Shown here: piece by piece, positions 56,201 through 64,000 of the stretch
Numbering within the stretch: position 1 is the stretch's first letter
How the letters are laid out: each line of letters opens with the position of its first letter
Assembly (NCBI GenBank): GCA_003347645.1
Contig: QDFX01000005.1
Span: forward strand, 1-64,000
Direction of reading: 5' to 3'
DNA: 64,000 bases
Source: Rhizobiaceae bacterium CPCC 101076
Lineage (GTDB): Bacteria > Pseudomonadota > Alphaproteobacteria > Rhizobiales > Methylopilaceae
Program-made: the position numbers and the translations under genes
Notes under the pieces: model-generated
What the model saw: only the letters and a program-made list of their open reading frames with translations
What the model was told of the DNA's origin: nothing
Databases searched by the model: none

Positions 56201-56408
56201 CCTGGCGTTCATCCTCGGCGTCGTACCCCTGGTGGTCGCAACTGGCGCCGGCGCCGAGATGCGCCAATCGCTCGGGACCACCGTGTTCTTCGGCATGGCG
56301 GGCGTCACCGCATTCGGGCTGATTTTCACCCCGATCTTTTATGTGATCAGCCGGCGGCTGGAGTTGTTGGCCAAGCATAAGCAGACCGCCGTGGCACCCG
56401 CCGAATGA
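53241..56408 (+). CDS. RND efflux permease (HAE1 family), pump 2
   Basis: A 1055-residue AcrB/MexF-like permease, starting MRIAHFCIERPIFAAVMSIL. The periplasmic entrance segment QYPGASAEVISNTVATPIEQ, TM4 residues in LVLAIGIVVDDAIVVVENVE, and QIGFVVLIGLAAKNAILIVE followed by RPILMTSLAFILGVVPLVVA are standard. It follows the pump 2 adaptor. No outer-membrane channel or regulator adjoins. It is only distantly similar to pump 1; the N-terminal signature sequences differ (CIERP against CIKRP). Confidence 0.95.
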   Translation: MRIAHFCIERPIFAAVMSILVVLIGLAGYTTLSVAQYPEIAPPTVVIQAQYPGASAEVISNTVATPIEQEINGVEDMLYMSSQATGDGQLSITVTFALGTDVDEAQVLVQNRVAVAEPRLPEDVRRLGVTVRKSSPDILMVVQLFSPDNSRQQLYLANYATLQIRDALLRVQGVGDVRMPTSRDYAMVIWLDPDRVAARNLTAGEVVDALRAQNVQVAAGVVNQPPVPSQGAFQLNVETLGRLSDPAEFENIIVRTDAEGRVTRVSDIARVELTAQTFRAVANFNGQPAQPIQIFQQPGSNALDTAERVVEEMKRLGTRLPAGVAYDIPFNPTEFIAESVDEVYKTILEAVALVVLVVILFLQTWRAAIVPILAIPISLIGTFAVMAALGYSLNNLSLLGLVLAIGIVVDDAIVVVENVERHLAEGLAPKEAAHRSMDEISGALIAIALVLCSVFIPAAMVSGISGQFFRQFAVTIASATAISAFVSLTLSPALCAMLLKPHRPDHHEPRGLLSMLRVDRAFRAFNAGFDRLSSGYGRLTRRLLRYAVLMLVPYAALLGLTGWQLERAPTGFIPELDQGYFITSVQLPPGSSLSRTEAVMTKLSNRLVDLDGIAHVVAIAGLDGATFTNASANGLAFIILKPFSERAGRGLGVDALIAGLPARLADIPEARFIPIKPPSVRGIGNAGGFKMMVQDTTGAGPVELERVVQSMVSAASASPGFVRVFTPFNTATPKLYADIDRVKAEMLGVPASRVFETLEIYLGSSYVNDFNFLGRTFQVRAQADGVTRQDIETIGNFKTRSDSGAMVPLSSLANFEERNGPYRMPRFNLRAAGEVQGAAAPGVSTGTALDRMEEIARQTLPEGYSFEWTELALQERMAGSSGMIVFLASIVFVFLLLAAQYESWALPFAVMLIVPMCLLAAVSGLLVMAMDVNILAQIGFVVLIGLAAKNAILIVEFARQGEDHGMTPVDAAVEAARTRLRPILMTSLAFILGVVPLVVATGAGAEMRQSLGTTVFFGMAGVTAFGLIFTPIFYVISRRLELLAKHKQTAVAPAE

Positions 56409-56620
56409 CCTCAAGGAAAGAGGTGGTTAAGGGCAGCGACGGGATGTGTTCAGCCAGCTGGGCTTTCGACGATGTTGTGAAGCAACCGGCCTTGCCGGGC
56501 AGCGAGCGCTGCATCGGGTCACCTAGGCTTGGAGGGATGGCGGACTTGGCTCGCCTTGCTGTGTTTTGGCCGTTCTTCCCGAAAAATCCGATCAGGATGG
56601 GCTTAGCGGCCTAACAAATT

Positions 56621-57967
56621 TCAGGAAGAGGGTCTTCCGCCGAGCGTGATCTGGCGGTTCCAGAGCAACGCAACGAGCGTGCACACGGCTCCGGACAGCA
56701 GATACGCACCGGAGGACATCAGTCCAAGGCGGCTCGACAGGAACAGCGCGACGAACGGCGCGAAGCCTGCGCCGAACAGCCAGGCAAGGTCAGTCGTCAC
56801 CGCCGCTCCGGTATAGCGGTAGGTCATCGAGAAATTCGATGCAACCGCGCCCGAGGACTGGCCGAACGACAGGCCAAGTAGAACGAAACCGAGTATCATG
56901 AAAGTGGCCTCGCCGAGCCCGCCGGCATCAAGGAGCTGAGGCGCGAAACCGCTGAAGACAGCGATGGCGATGGCGCAGACGGCGAGCATGGAACGCCGTC
57001 CGAACTCATCCGCGAGGCGGCCCGACGCAACGATGGCGATGAGGCCGAACACCGCGCCGATCATCTCGATGGCAAGGAAGCGGCTCGTCCCCTCGTTCGT
57101 AAAGAGATAGATCCAAGACAGCGGGAACACCGTCACCATGTGGAACAGCGCGAAGGTGGCCAGCGGCGCGAAGGTGCCGATGACCACATTGCGCCCCTCA
57201 TGCCGCAGCGTCTCGCCGACGGCGGCAGGTTCGAGCTCCTGCTTCTCGAAGAGCTCGGTGTATTCCGGCGTGACGACGATGCGTAGGCGGGCGAAAAGCG
57301 CCACGACGTTGATCGCGAAGGCGACGAAGAATGGATAGCGCCAACCCCAGCTCATGAAGTCGCCGGGCGACAGATTGCCGACGAAGAAGGCGAACAGGGC
57401 GCTGGCGACCAGAAGACCGAGCGGCGCGCCGATCTGCGGGATCATCGCGTACCAGCCGCGCCGGTCCTCGGGCGCGTTCAGGGCAAGCAGCGATGCGAGA
57501 CCGTCCCATGCGCCACCGAGTGCGAGCCCCTGCCCGATCCGGAACAGCGACAGCAGCAGGACCGAGCCCCAGCCGATCTCCTGATAGCCCGGCAGGAACG
57601 CAACCGCGACCGTAGAACTTCCGAGCAGGAACAGGGCGATCGTCAACTTGACGCCGCGGCCATGGGCGCGGTCGACGGCGAGGAAGATGATCGATCCTAC
57701 CGGCCGAGCGACGAACGCGAGCGCGAACACTGCGAAGGAATAGAGCGTTCCCGTCACCGGATCGACGAACGGGAAGACCAGCTTCGGAAACACCAAGACC
57801 GAGGCGATCGCGTAGACGAAGAAGTCGAAGAATTCCGAGGTCCGGCCGATGATGACGCCGACCGCAATCTCGCTCGGATCGACCCCGCCATGATGACGCG
57901 CGTGCATGGCGCGGACATCGCGCTCAAGGGTGGTCATCGGCACGGCTGGCTTCGCGTTCATCGTCAA
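56621..57967 (-). CDS. MFS transporter, metabolite:H+ symporter (sugar-porter-like) type
   Basis: A 448-residue twelve-span transporter. The family pattern is clear: EIAVGVIIGRTSEFFDFFVY in the first span, then FALAFVARPVGSIIF and DRAHGRGVKLTIALFLLGSS (the RP-G and D-R-G-R loop), and a second half with ASGRLADEFGRRSMLAV. The substrate is unclear; such proteins carry organic acids, osmolytes or shikimate. It is divergent from cyoA, with 160 bases between that carry an operator-like dyad. Confidence 0.9.
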   Translation of the reverse strand: MTMNAKPAVPMTTLERDVRAMHARHHGGVDPSEIAVGVIIGRTSEFFDFFVYAIASVLVFPKLVFPFVDPVTGTLYSFAVFALAFVARPVGSIIFLAVDRAHGRGVKLTIALFLLGSSTVAVAFLPGYQEIGWGSVLLLSLFRIGQGLALGGAWDGLASLLALNAPEDRRGWYAMIPQIGAPLGLLVASALFAFFVGNLSPGDFMSWGWRYPFFVAFAINVVALFARLRIVVTPEYTELFEKQELEPAAVGETLRHEGRNVVIGTFAPLATFALFHMVTVFPLSWIYLFTNEGTSRFLAIEMIGAVFGLIAIVASGRLADEFGRRSMLAVCAIAIAVFSGFAPQLLDAGGLGEATFMILGFVLLGLSFGQSSGAVASNFSMTYRYTGAAVTTDLAWLFGAGFAPFVALFLSSRLGLMSSGAYLLSGAVCTLVALLWNRQITLGGRPSS

Positions 57968-58017
57968 ATCTCAAGGAATTTTCAGTAATGACATAGTCGA
58001 TTCCAACACGGCCGGTT

Positions 58018-58062
58018 CCAAAATACGTATTGGTCTTTAGTCGGGTTGGACAAACTGTCCAA
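58018..58062. promoter_or_regulatory. Operator-like palindromes ahead of the cyo operon
   Basis: A perfect dyad TTGGACA (58046-58052), AAC, TGTCCAA (58056-58062) lies 66 bases before the cyoA start and about 80 bases from the divergent MFS start. A second palindrome, AATACGTATT (58022-58031), precedes it. Both fit binding by a dimeric regulator of the cyo and/or MFS promoter. The regulator is not known and is not encoded beside them. Confidence 0.5.
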
Positions 58063-58127
58063 TGGTGCAGCAGTGCCAACGGCTCTAGCTCAAGCCCGAA
58101 TTCACTCGCACCGACGAGATTCTCGCC

Positions 58128-59261
58128 TTGAACCGGTTCCGCATCCTCGCACTGCTTTCGCTCTCTGTCTTGCTGAGCGGTTGCAACGCGGTGGTGCTTG
58201 ACCCTTCGGGAGATGTTGCTGGCCAGCAGCGCGATCTTCTCGTCGCCTCGACCCTGTTGATGCTCTTGGTGATCGTACCGGTGATTGCGCTGACCGTGCT
58301 GTTCGCCTGGCACTACCGGCAGTCGAACACGGACGCCCGCTACGAGCCCGATTGGGACCACTCGATCCATCTCGAACTGGTCATCTGGGCGGCCCCGCTC
58401 CTGATCATCGTCTGTCTCGGCGCGCTGACCTGGATGGGCACGCATCTGCTCGATCCCTACCGTCCGCTCGACCGCACCGCCGAGGGCAGGCCGGTGCCGG
58501 ACGATTCAAAGCCGCTCGAGGTCGACGTCGTCGCCCTAGACTGGAAATGGCTGTTCATCTACCCGGAATATGGCATCGCGACTGTCAATGAACTCGCCGC
58601 GCCGGTTGATCGACCGATCAGCTTCCGCATCACCTCCTCCTCGGTGATGAACTCCTTCTACATCCCCGCCCTCGCAGGCCAGATCTATGCGATGCCGGGC
58701 ATGGAGACGAAGCTCCACGCCATCATCAACAAGGCCGGCACCTACGAAGGCTTCTCGGCGAACTACAGCGGTTCCGGCTTCTCGGGAATGCGCTTCGCGT
58801 TCCATGGGCTCTCTAACGACGACTTCGCAAAGTGGACCGAAGAGGTAAAGGCCACCGGCGGTGCGCTCGGCCGCACCGACTATCTCGCGCTGGAACGCCC
58901 GAGCGAGAACGAGCCCGTCCGCAAATATGCGAGCGTCCAGGCCGATCTCTACAAGGCGATCGTCAATATGTGCGTCGAGCCCGGCAAGATGTGCATCAGC
59001 GACATGGCAGCGATCGACGCCAAGGGTGGGCTCGGCATGGCGGGCGTCAACAACGTCCTGCCGCTGACCTACGACAAATACGCCCGCCGTGGCTCGGTCC
59101 TCGGACCCGAGCAAACCTATGTCGCAGCGATCTGCGATACGGGCGAGCAGGCTTCCGCGCCCACGAACATGACGCCGGTGATCGAAAAGACCCCGCTGCG
59201 CCCTTCTTCCACGCCTTCCGAGACTCCCTCGACGACGCCCGTCGCCGAGCGGCCGTCCTGA
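58128..59261 (+). CDS. cyoA: Cytochrome o-type ubiquinol oxidase subunit II
   Basis: Subunit II of a haem-copper quinol oxidase. The 377-residue lipoprotein has a signal peptide and lipobox (LSVLLSGC), two spans near the N-terminus and a cupredoxin domain. The domain reads SFRITSSSVMNSFYIPALAGQ as YIPALAGQIYAMPGMETKL with no Cys pair for CuA, so electrons come from quinol. The start is TTG at 58128, as there is no ATG near and later starts would remove the lipobox. The C-terminal tail is Thr/Pro/Ser-rich. Confidence 0.95.
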   Translation: MNRFRILALLSLSVLLSGCNAVVLDPSGDVAGQQRDLLVASTLLMLLVIVPVIALTVLFAWHYRQSNTDARYEPDWDHSIHLELVIWAAPLLIIVCLGALTWMGTHLLDPYRPLDRTAEGRPVPDDSKPLEVDVVALDWKWLFIYPEYGIATVNELAAPVDRPISFRITSSSVMNSFYIPALAGQIYAMPGMETKLHAIINKAGTYEGFSANYSGSGFSGMRFAFHGLSNDDFAKWTEEVKATGGALGRTDYLALERPSENEPVRKYASVQADLYKAIVNMCVEPGKMCISDMAAIDAKGGLGMAGVNNVLPLTYDKYARRGSVLGPEQTYVAAICDTGEQASAPTNMTPVIEKTPLRPSSTPSETPSTTPVAERPS

Positions 59262-59272
59262 CGAGCCCCTAA

Positions 59273-61276
59273 ATGCCCGCCGACCTCGACCTTCAGAAGC
59301 TAATCTTCGGCAGACTCACGATCGAGTCCCTGCCCCTCCACGAGCCGATCCTCGTCGCGACCTTCGCGGTCGTGGCGCTGGGCGGCGTCGCGGTCCTGGG
59401 CGCCCTCACCTATTTCCGGCTCTGGGGCTATCTCTGGAAGGAATGGTTCACGAGCGTCGATCACAAGCGCATCGGCGTCATGTACATGGTGCTCGGCATC
59501 GTCATGCTGCTGCGCGGCTTCTCCGACGCCATCATGATGCGCCTGCAGCAGGCGGTCGCGTTCAATGGTTCGGAGGGTTACCTCCCGGCCCATCACTACG
59601 ACCAGATATTCACCGCTCACGGCGTGATCATGATCTTCTTCGTGGCCATGCCGCTCGTCACCGGCCTGATGAACTTCGTTGTGCCGCTGCAGATCGGCGC
59701 GCGCGACGTCTCGTTCCCATTCCTCAACAATTTCAGCTTCTGGATGACGGTCTCGGGCGCGGTGCTCGTGATGACCTCGCTGTTCGTCGGCGAGTTCGCT
59801 CGGACCGGCTGGCTCGCCTATCCGCCGCTGTCGAACATCGGCTACAGCCCCGATGTCGGCGTCGACTATTACATATGGGCGCTGCAGATCGCGGGCATCG
59901 GAACCCTGCTATCCGGCGTCAACCTGATCGCCACCATCGTCAAGATGCGCGCGCCGGGCATGACGCTGATGAAGATGCCGATCTTCACCTGGACGGCGCT
60001 CTGTACCAACGTGCTGATTGTCGCCGCCTTCCCGGTCCTGACCGCCGTTCTCGTCCTGCTCTCGCTCGACCGCTACATCGGCACGAACTTCTTCACGAAC
60101 GACTTCGGCGGCAGCCCGATGATGTACGTGAACCTGATCTGGATCTGGGGCCATCCTGAGGTCTACATCCTGATCCTGCCGGCGTTCGGCATCTTCTCGG
60201 AAGTCACCTCGACCTTCTCGGGAAAGAAGCTGTTCGGCTACTCGTCGATGGTCTACGCGACGGTCGTCATCACGATCCTGTCCTATCTCGTCTGGCTCCA
60301 CCACTTCTTCACTATGGGCTCGGGCGCCAGCGTGAACTCGTTCTTCGGGATCACGACGATGATCATCTCGATCCCGACGGGCGCAAAGATCTTCAACTGG
60401 CTGTTCACGATGTATCGCGGCCGCATCCGGTTCGAGCTGCCGATGATGTGGACGGTCGCCTTCATGATCACCTTCGTGATCGGCGGCATGACCGGCGTCT
60501 TGTTGGCGGTGCCGCCGGCCGACTTCGTGCTGCACAACAGCCTGTTCCTGGTCGCGCACTTCCACAACGTCATCATCGGCGGAGTGCTGTTCGGCCTGTT
60601 CGCCGGCATCAGTTTCTGGTTCCCGAAAGCGTTCGGCTTCAAGCTCGATCCGTTCTGGGGCAAGCTGTCGTTCTGGTTCTGGGTCTCAGGCTTCTACTTC
60701 GCCTTTATGCCGCTCTACGTTCTCGGCCTGATGGGCGTGACGCGCCGTCTGCGCGTGTTCAACGATCCGTCGCTGCAGATCTGGTTCGTGATCGCGGCGT
60801 TCGGTGCCTTCCTGATCCTGCTCGGCATCGCCTGCTTCCTGATCCAGATCGCCGTCAGCGTGATGCGCCGCGAACAATTGCGCGACACAACCGGCGACCC
60901 GTGGAACGGCCGCACGCTCGAATGGGCGACCTCCTCGCCGCCCCCCGCCTACAACTTCGCGTTCACGCCGGTCGTGCATGACAACGACGCGTGGTGGGAC
61001 ATGAAGGAGCGCGGCTACAAGCGGCCTCTCGACGGCTTCCGCCCCATCCACATGCCGAGCAATACCGGCACTGGCATTATCCTCGCGGGTATAAGCGTTG
61101 TCTTCGGCTTCGCGATGATCTGGTACATCTGGTGGCTCGCCGCGCTCAGCTTCATCACGCTGCTCACGGTCGCGATCGGCCATACGTTCAACTACAAGCG
61201 CGACTTCCACATCCCCGTGGAGGAGGTCGTGCGCAAGGAGGGCGAGCGGACGCGTCTCCTCGCCGCTGAGGCCTGA
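59273..61276 (+). CDS. cyoB: Cytochrome o-type ubiquinol oxidase subunit I
   Basis: The catalytic subunit of the haem-copper oxidase, 667 residues and about fifteen spans. Haem and copper ligands are seen: His in [37 protein letters not shown] with the His-Tyr pair, WLHHFFTMG, and [11 protein letters not shown] with the last His pair. The K- and D-channel residues were not all traced. It starts 11 bases after cyoA and ends two bases before cyoC. Confidence 0.97.
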   Translation: MPADLDLQKLIFGRLTIESLPLHEPILVATFAVVALGGVAVLGALTYFRLWGYLWKEWFTSVDHKRIGVMYMVLGIVMLLRGFSDAIMMRLQQAVAFNGSEGYLPAHHYDQIFTAHGVIMIFFVAMPLVTGLMNFVVPLQIGARDVSFPFLNNFSFWMTVSGAVLVMTSLFVGEFARTGWLAYPPLSNIGYSPDVGVDYYIWALQIAGIGTLLSGVNLIATIVKMRAPGMTLMKMPIFTWTALCTNVLIVAAFPVLTAVLVLLSLDRYIGTNFFTNDFGGSPMMYVNLIWIWGHPEVYILILPAFGIFSEVTSTFSGKKLFGYSSMVYATVVITILSYLVWLHHFFTMGSGASVNSFFGITTMIISIPTGAKIFNWLFTMYRGRIRFELPMMWTVAFMITFVIGGMTGVLLAVPPADFVLHNSLFLVAHFHNVIIGGVLFGLFAGISFWFPKAFGFKLDPFWGKLSFWFWVSGFYFAFMPLYVLGLMGVTRRLRVFNDPSLQIWFVIAAFGAFLILLGIACFLIQIAVSVMRREQLRDTTGDPWNGRTLEWATSSPPPAYNFAFTPVVHDNDAWWDMKERGYKRPLDGFRPIHMPSNTGTGIILAGISVVFGFAMIWYIWWLAALSFITLLTVAIGHTFNYKRDFHIPVEEVVRKEGERTRLLAAEA

Positions 61277-61278
61277 CC

Positions 61279-61911
61279 ATGGCGAGCAAAGCCGCCTCCG
61301 CCGTGATGACGGACGACGTCGTCTTCTATCTCGCCGACGAGCACGACCACGCCGAGGGCCGGAGCACGATGCTCGGCTTCTGGCTGTATCTGATGAGCGA
61401 TTGCCTCATCTTTGCAGTCCTGTTCGCGACCTACGGCGTGCTCGGCAGCAATTATGCCGCCGGCCCCTCGCCCAGGGATCTGTTCGACCTGCCGCTCGTG
61501 GCGCTCAACACGACGATGCTGCTGCTGTCGTCGATTACCTACGGTTTCGCCATGCTGACGATGGTGAAAGGCCGCGTCGGCCAGACCCAGATCTGGCTCG
61601 CGATCACCGGCCTGTTCGGCCTCTCCTTCCTGAGTATCGAGCTCTACGAATTTGCCCACCTCATCCATGAGGGTGCGACGCCTCAGCGGAGCGCCTTCCT
61701 GTCGTCTTTCTTCACTTTGGTCGGAACGCACGGCCTGCATGTCACCTTCGGCATCATCTGGCTGGTGACATTGATGGTGCAGGTCGGCCGCTACGGCCTG
61801 ATCGCCGCGAACCAGCGCCGGCTGATGTGCCTCAGCATGTTCTGGCACTTTCTCGACGTCATCTGGATCGGCGTCTTCACCTTCGTCTATCTGATGGGAA
61901 TGCTGCGATGA
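61279..61911 (+). CDS. cyoC: Cytochrome o-type ubiquinol oxidase subunit III
   Basis: A 210-residue membrane protein with five spans, starting after a hydrophilic N-terminus (GFWLYLMSDCLIFAVLFATY), then MLLLSSITYGFAMLTM and LSSFFTLVGTHGLHVTFGII. The Glu in LSIELYEFAHLIHEG and the conserved His-Gly-Leu-His segment are family marks. It is coupled to cyoD (ATGA overlap). Confidence 0.95.
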   Translation: MASKAASAVMTDDVVFYLADEHDHAEGRSTMLGFWLYLMSDCLIFAVLFATYGVLGSNYAAGPSPRDLFDLPLVALNTTMLLLSSITYGFAMLTMVKGRVGQTQIWLAITGLFGLSFLSIELYEFAHLIHEGATPQRSAFLSSFFTLVGTHGLHVTFGIIWLVTLMVQVGRYGLIAANQRRLMCLSMFWHFLDVIWIGVFTFVYLMGMLR

Positions 61912-62285
61912 GCGCCGAAACCCATGCCGATCACGGTTCACACGGCCACGAGGACGGCCAGAGCCACGGAACGCTGAAGAGCTATCTGATCGGCTTCAGC
62001 CTGTCGGTGGTCCTGACCGCGATCCCGTTCTGGCTGGTGATGACCGGCGCGCTCGGTGACCAGCAGGCGACGGCCCTGACGATCATGGGCTTCGCCTTCG
62101 CCCAGATCATCGTCCACATGGTGTTCTTCCTGCATATGAACGCCAAGTCGGAAGGCGGCTGGACGATGATGGCGCTGATCTTCACGCTCGTTCTGGTGGT
62201 GATCGCGCTCTCGGGCTCGCTGTGGGTAATGTACCACCTCAACGCCAACATGATGCCGATGCAGGACATGAGTCAAATGCCGTGA
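61908..62285 (+). CDS. cyoD: Cytochrome o-type ubiquinol oxidase subunit IV
   Basis: The small accessory subunit, 125 residues, with a His-rich hydrophilic start (HADHGSHGHEDGQSHGTL), then three spans: YLIGFSLSVVLTAIPFWLV, ALTIMGFAFAQIIVHMVFF and MALIFTLVLVVIALSGSLW. It overlaps cyoC by four bases and the surf1 start by four. Confidence 0.95.
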   Translation: MSAETHADHGSHGHEDGQSHGTLKSYLIGFSLSVVLTAIPFWLVMTGALGDQQATALTIMGFAFAQIIVHMVFFLHMNAKSEGGWTMMALIFTLVLVVIALSGSLWVMYHLNANMMPMQDMSQMP

Positions 62286-63052
62286 CGGCCTTGGCCGGAC
62301 ACCACCTGTTGGACGACGGCCACCCGAAGCGGACTCGATCGAGGGCGGCGACGGTTCTGCTCGCGGCGGCGATCATGCTCGGGATCGCGGTACTCACCGC
62401 ACTCGGAATCTGGCAACTCCAGCGCCGCGTCTGGAAGCTCGACCTGATCGCAACCGTCGAGCAGCGCATCCACGCGGCTGCCGTGCCCGCACCCGGTCCC
62501 GCCTATTGGCCTCATGTGGATGCGACTCATGACGTCTACCGGCGCGTCTCGGTCAGCGGCATGTTCCGAAACGACCGCGAGACCTTGGTTCAGGCGTCGA
62601 CGGAACTCGGCGGCGGCTATTGGGTGATGACGCCCTTCAAGGCCGATGACGGCTTCGTCGTATTGATCAATCGCGGCTTCGTTCCGCCCGACCTGAAAGA
62701 CCCGGCGAAACGCGCGTCCGGCCAGATCTCGGGCGAGACATCGGTGACGGGCCTGATGCGGATGACGGAGCCGAAGGGCGGGTTCCTGCGTTCCAACGAT
62801 CCCGCGAGCGACCGCTGGTATTCGCGCGACGTCGCCGAAATCTCGGCGAAGCGCGGACTGGCCGACACCGCTCCCTATTTCATCGATGCCGAGGGTTCCG
62901 CCCCCGGTGGGCCGGTCGGCGGTCTCACCGTCGTCTCCTTCCCGAACAACCACCTCGTCTATGCGCTGACCTGGTTCGGTCTTGCGGCGCTCCTCGCGGT
63001 CTGGGCAGTGGTCCTGATCCGGGAAGAGCGTCAGCAACGCGCGCCGTCCTGA
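62282..63052 (+). CDS. SURF1-family oxidase assembly protein
   Basis: SURF1 proteins help insert haem a into subunit I of haem-copper oxidases. The 256-residue form starts GTG at 62282 (GTGA overlap with cyoD), giving a basic N-terminus and first span LLAAAIMLGIAVLTALGIWQ, then LQRRVWKLDLIATVEQRI, the loop GGGYWVMTPFKADDGFVVLI with NRGFVP, and a last span HLVYALTWFGLAALLAVWAV. Its place in a cyo operon is like that of the quinol-oxidase SURF1 (surf1q) of Paracoccus. Confidence 0.9.
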   Translation: MTALAGHHLLDDGHPKRTRSRAATVLLAAAIMLGIAVLTALGIWQLQRRVWKLDLIATVEQRIHAAAVPAPGPAYWPHVDATHDVYRRVSVSGMFRNDRETLVQASTELGGGYWVMTPFKADDGFVVLINRGFVPPDLKDPAKRASGQISGETSVTGLMRMTEPKGGFLRSNDPASDRWYSRDVAEISAKRGLADTAPYFIDAEGSAPGGPVGGLTVVSFPNNHLVYALTWFGLAALLAVWAVVLIREERQQRAPS

Positions 63053-64000
63053 GACCGCAAGATACGCCCGGCCTCCCGGACCGCCTGCCCCTCCGTCCAG
63101 ACCGATCCTTCCGCCTTCAATGCCGCGGCCTGGCCAGGCGTCATCGTGGCCATGCATGCGGCGGCTGCGTCGTAACTCACCTGTTCGGTGTGCTCGCGGC
63201 TGGCGGTGCCCTTGGCATAGAAGGCATCGCCGAAGCCGATCAGCCGGGCTGCCGTTTCCACGTCGCCGAGCCGGCAGCTGATCAGCGCACAATGTTCGAC
63301 CATCCGCACGACGGCTGCCGGCCAACCCAGGCCCTGTGCTTCCCGGAGGGCATCGCTTGCGACAGTGATGGCCTCGTCATCCCGTCCGGTGACGAGGAGA
63401 TAAGAGGTGAGATTACCCAGGCCGAGCACGATCTGACGGCGATTGGCCCGGTTTCCCTCCAGAACGCCGCGACCGACGATGACGGCCTGTTCCGGATTGC
63501 CCGCGACGAGTTCGAGTTCGGCAAGTGCGATCTGCGCGTTCACTGTGCCGTGGGTATCGCCGATGTCCTGGGCGAGACCGAGCGATTGGCGGATGAGTAT
63601 CCGGGCACGGTCGAAATCGCCGTCGAAATACGCACCTACGGCCAGCGATCTGAGCCAGTCGCAGAGCTGCTTCGTTGGCCCGATCGGCTCGAGCAGCTCG
63701 CCCGCTTCCCGCAAACGGTCGCTCGCGGATGCCGTGTCCGACGGCCTCATTCTCGCGGCGCCGGCTTTCGCCAGCGCCTCCCCCTCTCCAAGGCTGTCGC
63801 CGACGAGATGATAGAGTTCGGCCGCTTTCTCGGCGGCCTGGATACTCGATTGATCGCCGTGCGCGCTGACCGAGGTGCGTCCCAGCCAAAGACGCGCGGC
63901 GGTGTCCGGATAATGGCCCTCGTCGAGCCGCGCGAAGGCCGTCTCCACCCACCGGCCTCGCTCCGAGAGAAGCGACAATTCGTTCCAGAGGCGGATGCCG
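63031..64000 (-). CDS. C-terminal part of a large TPR-containing ATPase/regulator (cut by edge)
   Basis: The frame is open to the window edge, so only the last 322 residues are seen. They are helical repeats of the TPR kind, for example HLVGDSLGEGEALAKAGAAR, RLREAGELLEPIG, and GDFDRARILIRQSLGLAQDI, of the sort found behind an NB-ARC/AfsR-like ATPase in large transcriptional regulators or cyclases. The N-terminus outside the window decides the class. It converges on surf1 and overlaps its last 22 bases. Confidence 0.75.
   Translation of the reverse strand, partial: GIRLWNELSLLSERGRWVETAFARLDEGHYPDTAARLWLGRTSVSAHGDQSSIQAAEKAAELYHLVGDSLGEGEALAKAGAARMRPSDTASASDRLREAGELLEPIGPTKQLCDWLRSLAVGAYFDGDFDRARILIRQSLGLAQDIGDTHGTVNAQIALAELELVAGNPEQAVIVGRGVLEGNRANRRQIVLGLGNLTSYLLVTGRDDEAITVASDALREAQGLGWPAAVVRMVEHCALISCRLGDVETAARLIGFGDAFYAKGTASREHTEQVSYDAAAACMATMTPGQAAALKAEGSVWTEGQAVREAGRILRSQDGARC

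Noticed and set aside
56409-56620. A 69-codon frame after the pump 2 permease
   Set aside because: No ribosome-binding site, no conserved motif, and it overlaps the permease stop; the gap shows no other feature.
63979-64000. A TTG at 63978 as start of the last gene
   Set aside because: The frame stays open to the edge with family-like sequence (RLWNELSLL), so the start lies outside the window.

Overview
This 64-kb window is chromosomal DNA of an alphaproteobacterium, almost certainly of the Hyphomicrobiales (Rhizobiales). The evidence is high GC; a Porin_2-type outer-membrane porin; LdtR, the MarR-type regulator of that order, beside a small membrane gene of DUF6163 type; a CBP3-like ubiquinol-cytochrome c chaperone; and the gene orders DUF177-plsX-fabH-ihfA-merR-tRNA-Pro, glyA-nrdR-ribD-ribE-ribH-nusB-thiL, and rpoZ-rsh-pyrE-pdxJ-acpS-lepB-rnc-era-recO. 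Genus cannot be fixed from the sequence alone. Most of the window is core genome; there is no CRISPR array, prophage, rRNA operon or intact insertion sequence.

Layout. 1-760: 5' part of a tRNA-Pro, a lone ribbon-helix-helix protein and four tandem stem-loops. 763-5600: merR, ihfA, fabH, plsX, DUF177 and the cytochrome bc1 chaperone on the minus strand, then bamE. 5.6-13.5 kb: K+-independent H+-pyrophosphatase, then the riboflavin/nusB/thiL/nrdR/glyA operon. 13.6-21.9 kb: a small DUF6898-like gene, an L,D-transpeptidase, an AraC regulator divergent from an SDR/NTF2 pair, an MTA/SAH nucleosidase, a large MscS channel and a two-gene cassette of unknown function. 21.9-29.7 kb: ilvA, hemB, DUF6163, ldtR, an RDD protein, bpt, parC and a small monooxygenase-fold protein. 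29.7-39.2 kb: recO-era-rnc-lepB-acpS-pdxJ-DUF2062-pyrE-rsh, a BenE transporter and rpoZ. 39.4-44.6 kb: a NYN-domain protein, a family-5 uracil-DNA glycosylase with an apparent AUC start, a candidate small RNA, smpB-dapA and a soluble lytic transglycosylase. 44.6-58 kb (the most accessory part): repeats, porin, two RND efflux systems flanking tRNA-Gln(CUG) and a decayed YeeE/YedE transporter remnant, and an MFS transporter. 58-63 kb: cyoABCD-surf1 terminal quinol oxidase operon. The right edge cuts a large TPR-type regulator.

The genes form connected modules: fatty-acid/phospholipid initiation (PlsX, FabH, AcpS), flavin and pyridoxal cofactor supply, peptidoglycan remodelling with its probable regulator (L,D-transpeptidase, lytic transglycosylase, LdtR), the stringent response (Rsh beside RpoZ), and respiration (bc1 chaperone, HemB, Cyo oxidase with SURF1, proton-pumping pyrophosphatase).

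The most interesting items are not large genes. They are: a three-hairpin intergenic RNA candidate with C-rich, anti-Shine-Dalgarno-like loops (about 40.70-40.80 kb); a DNA-repair gene whose only sensible start is AUC behind a good ribosome-binding site; a palindromic repeat family (72-75 bp, paired hairpins with covarying stems) placed just after stop codons; four tandem stem-loops near the left edge; and operator-like repeats in front of the SDR gene and the cyo operon. I found no convincing wholly new multi-gene system.
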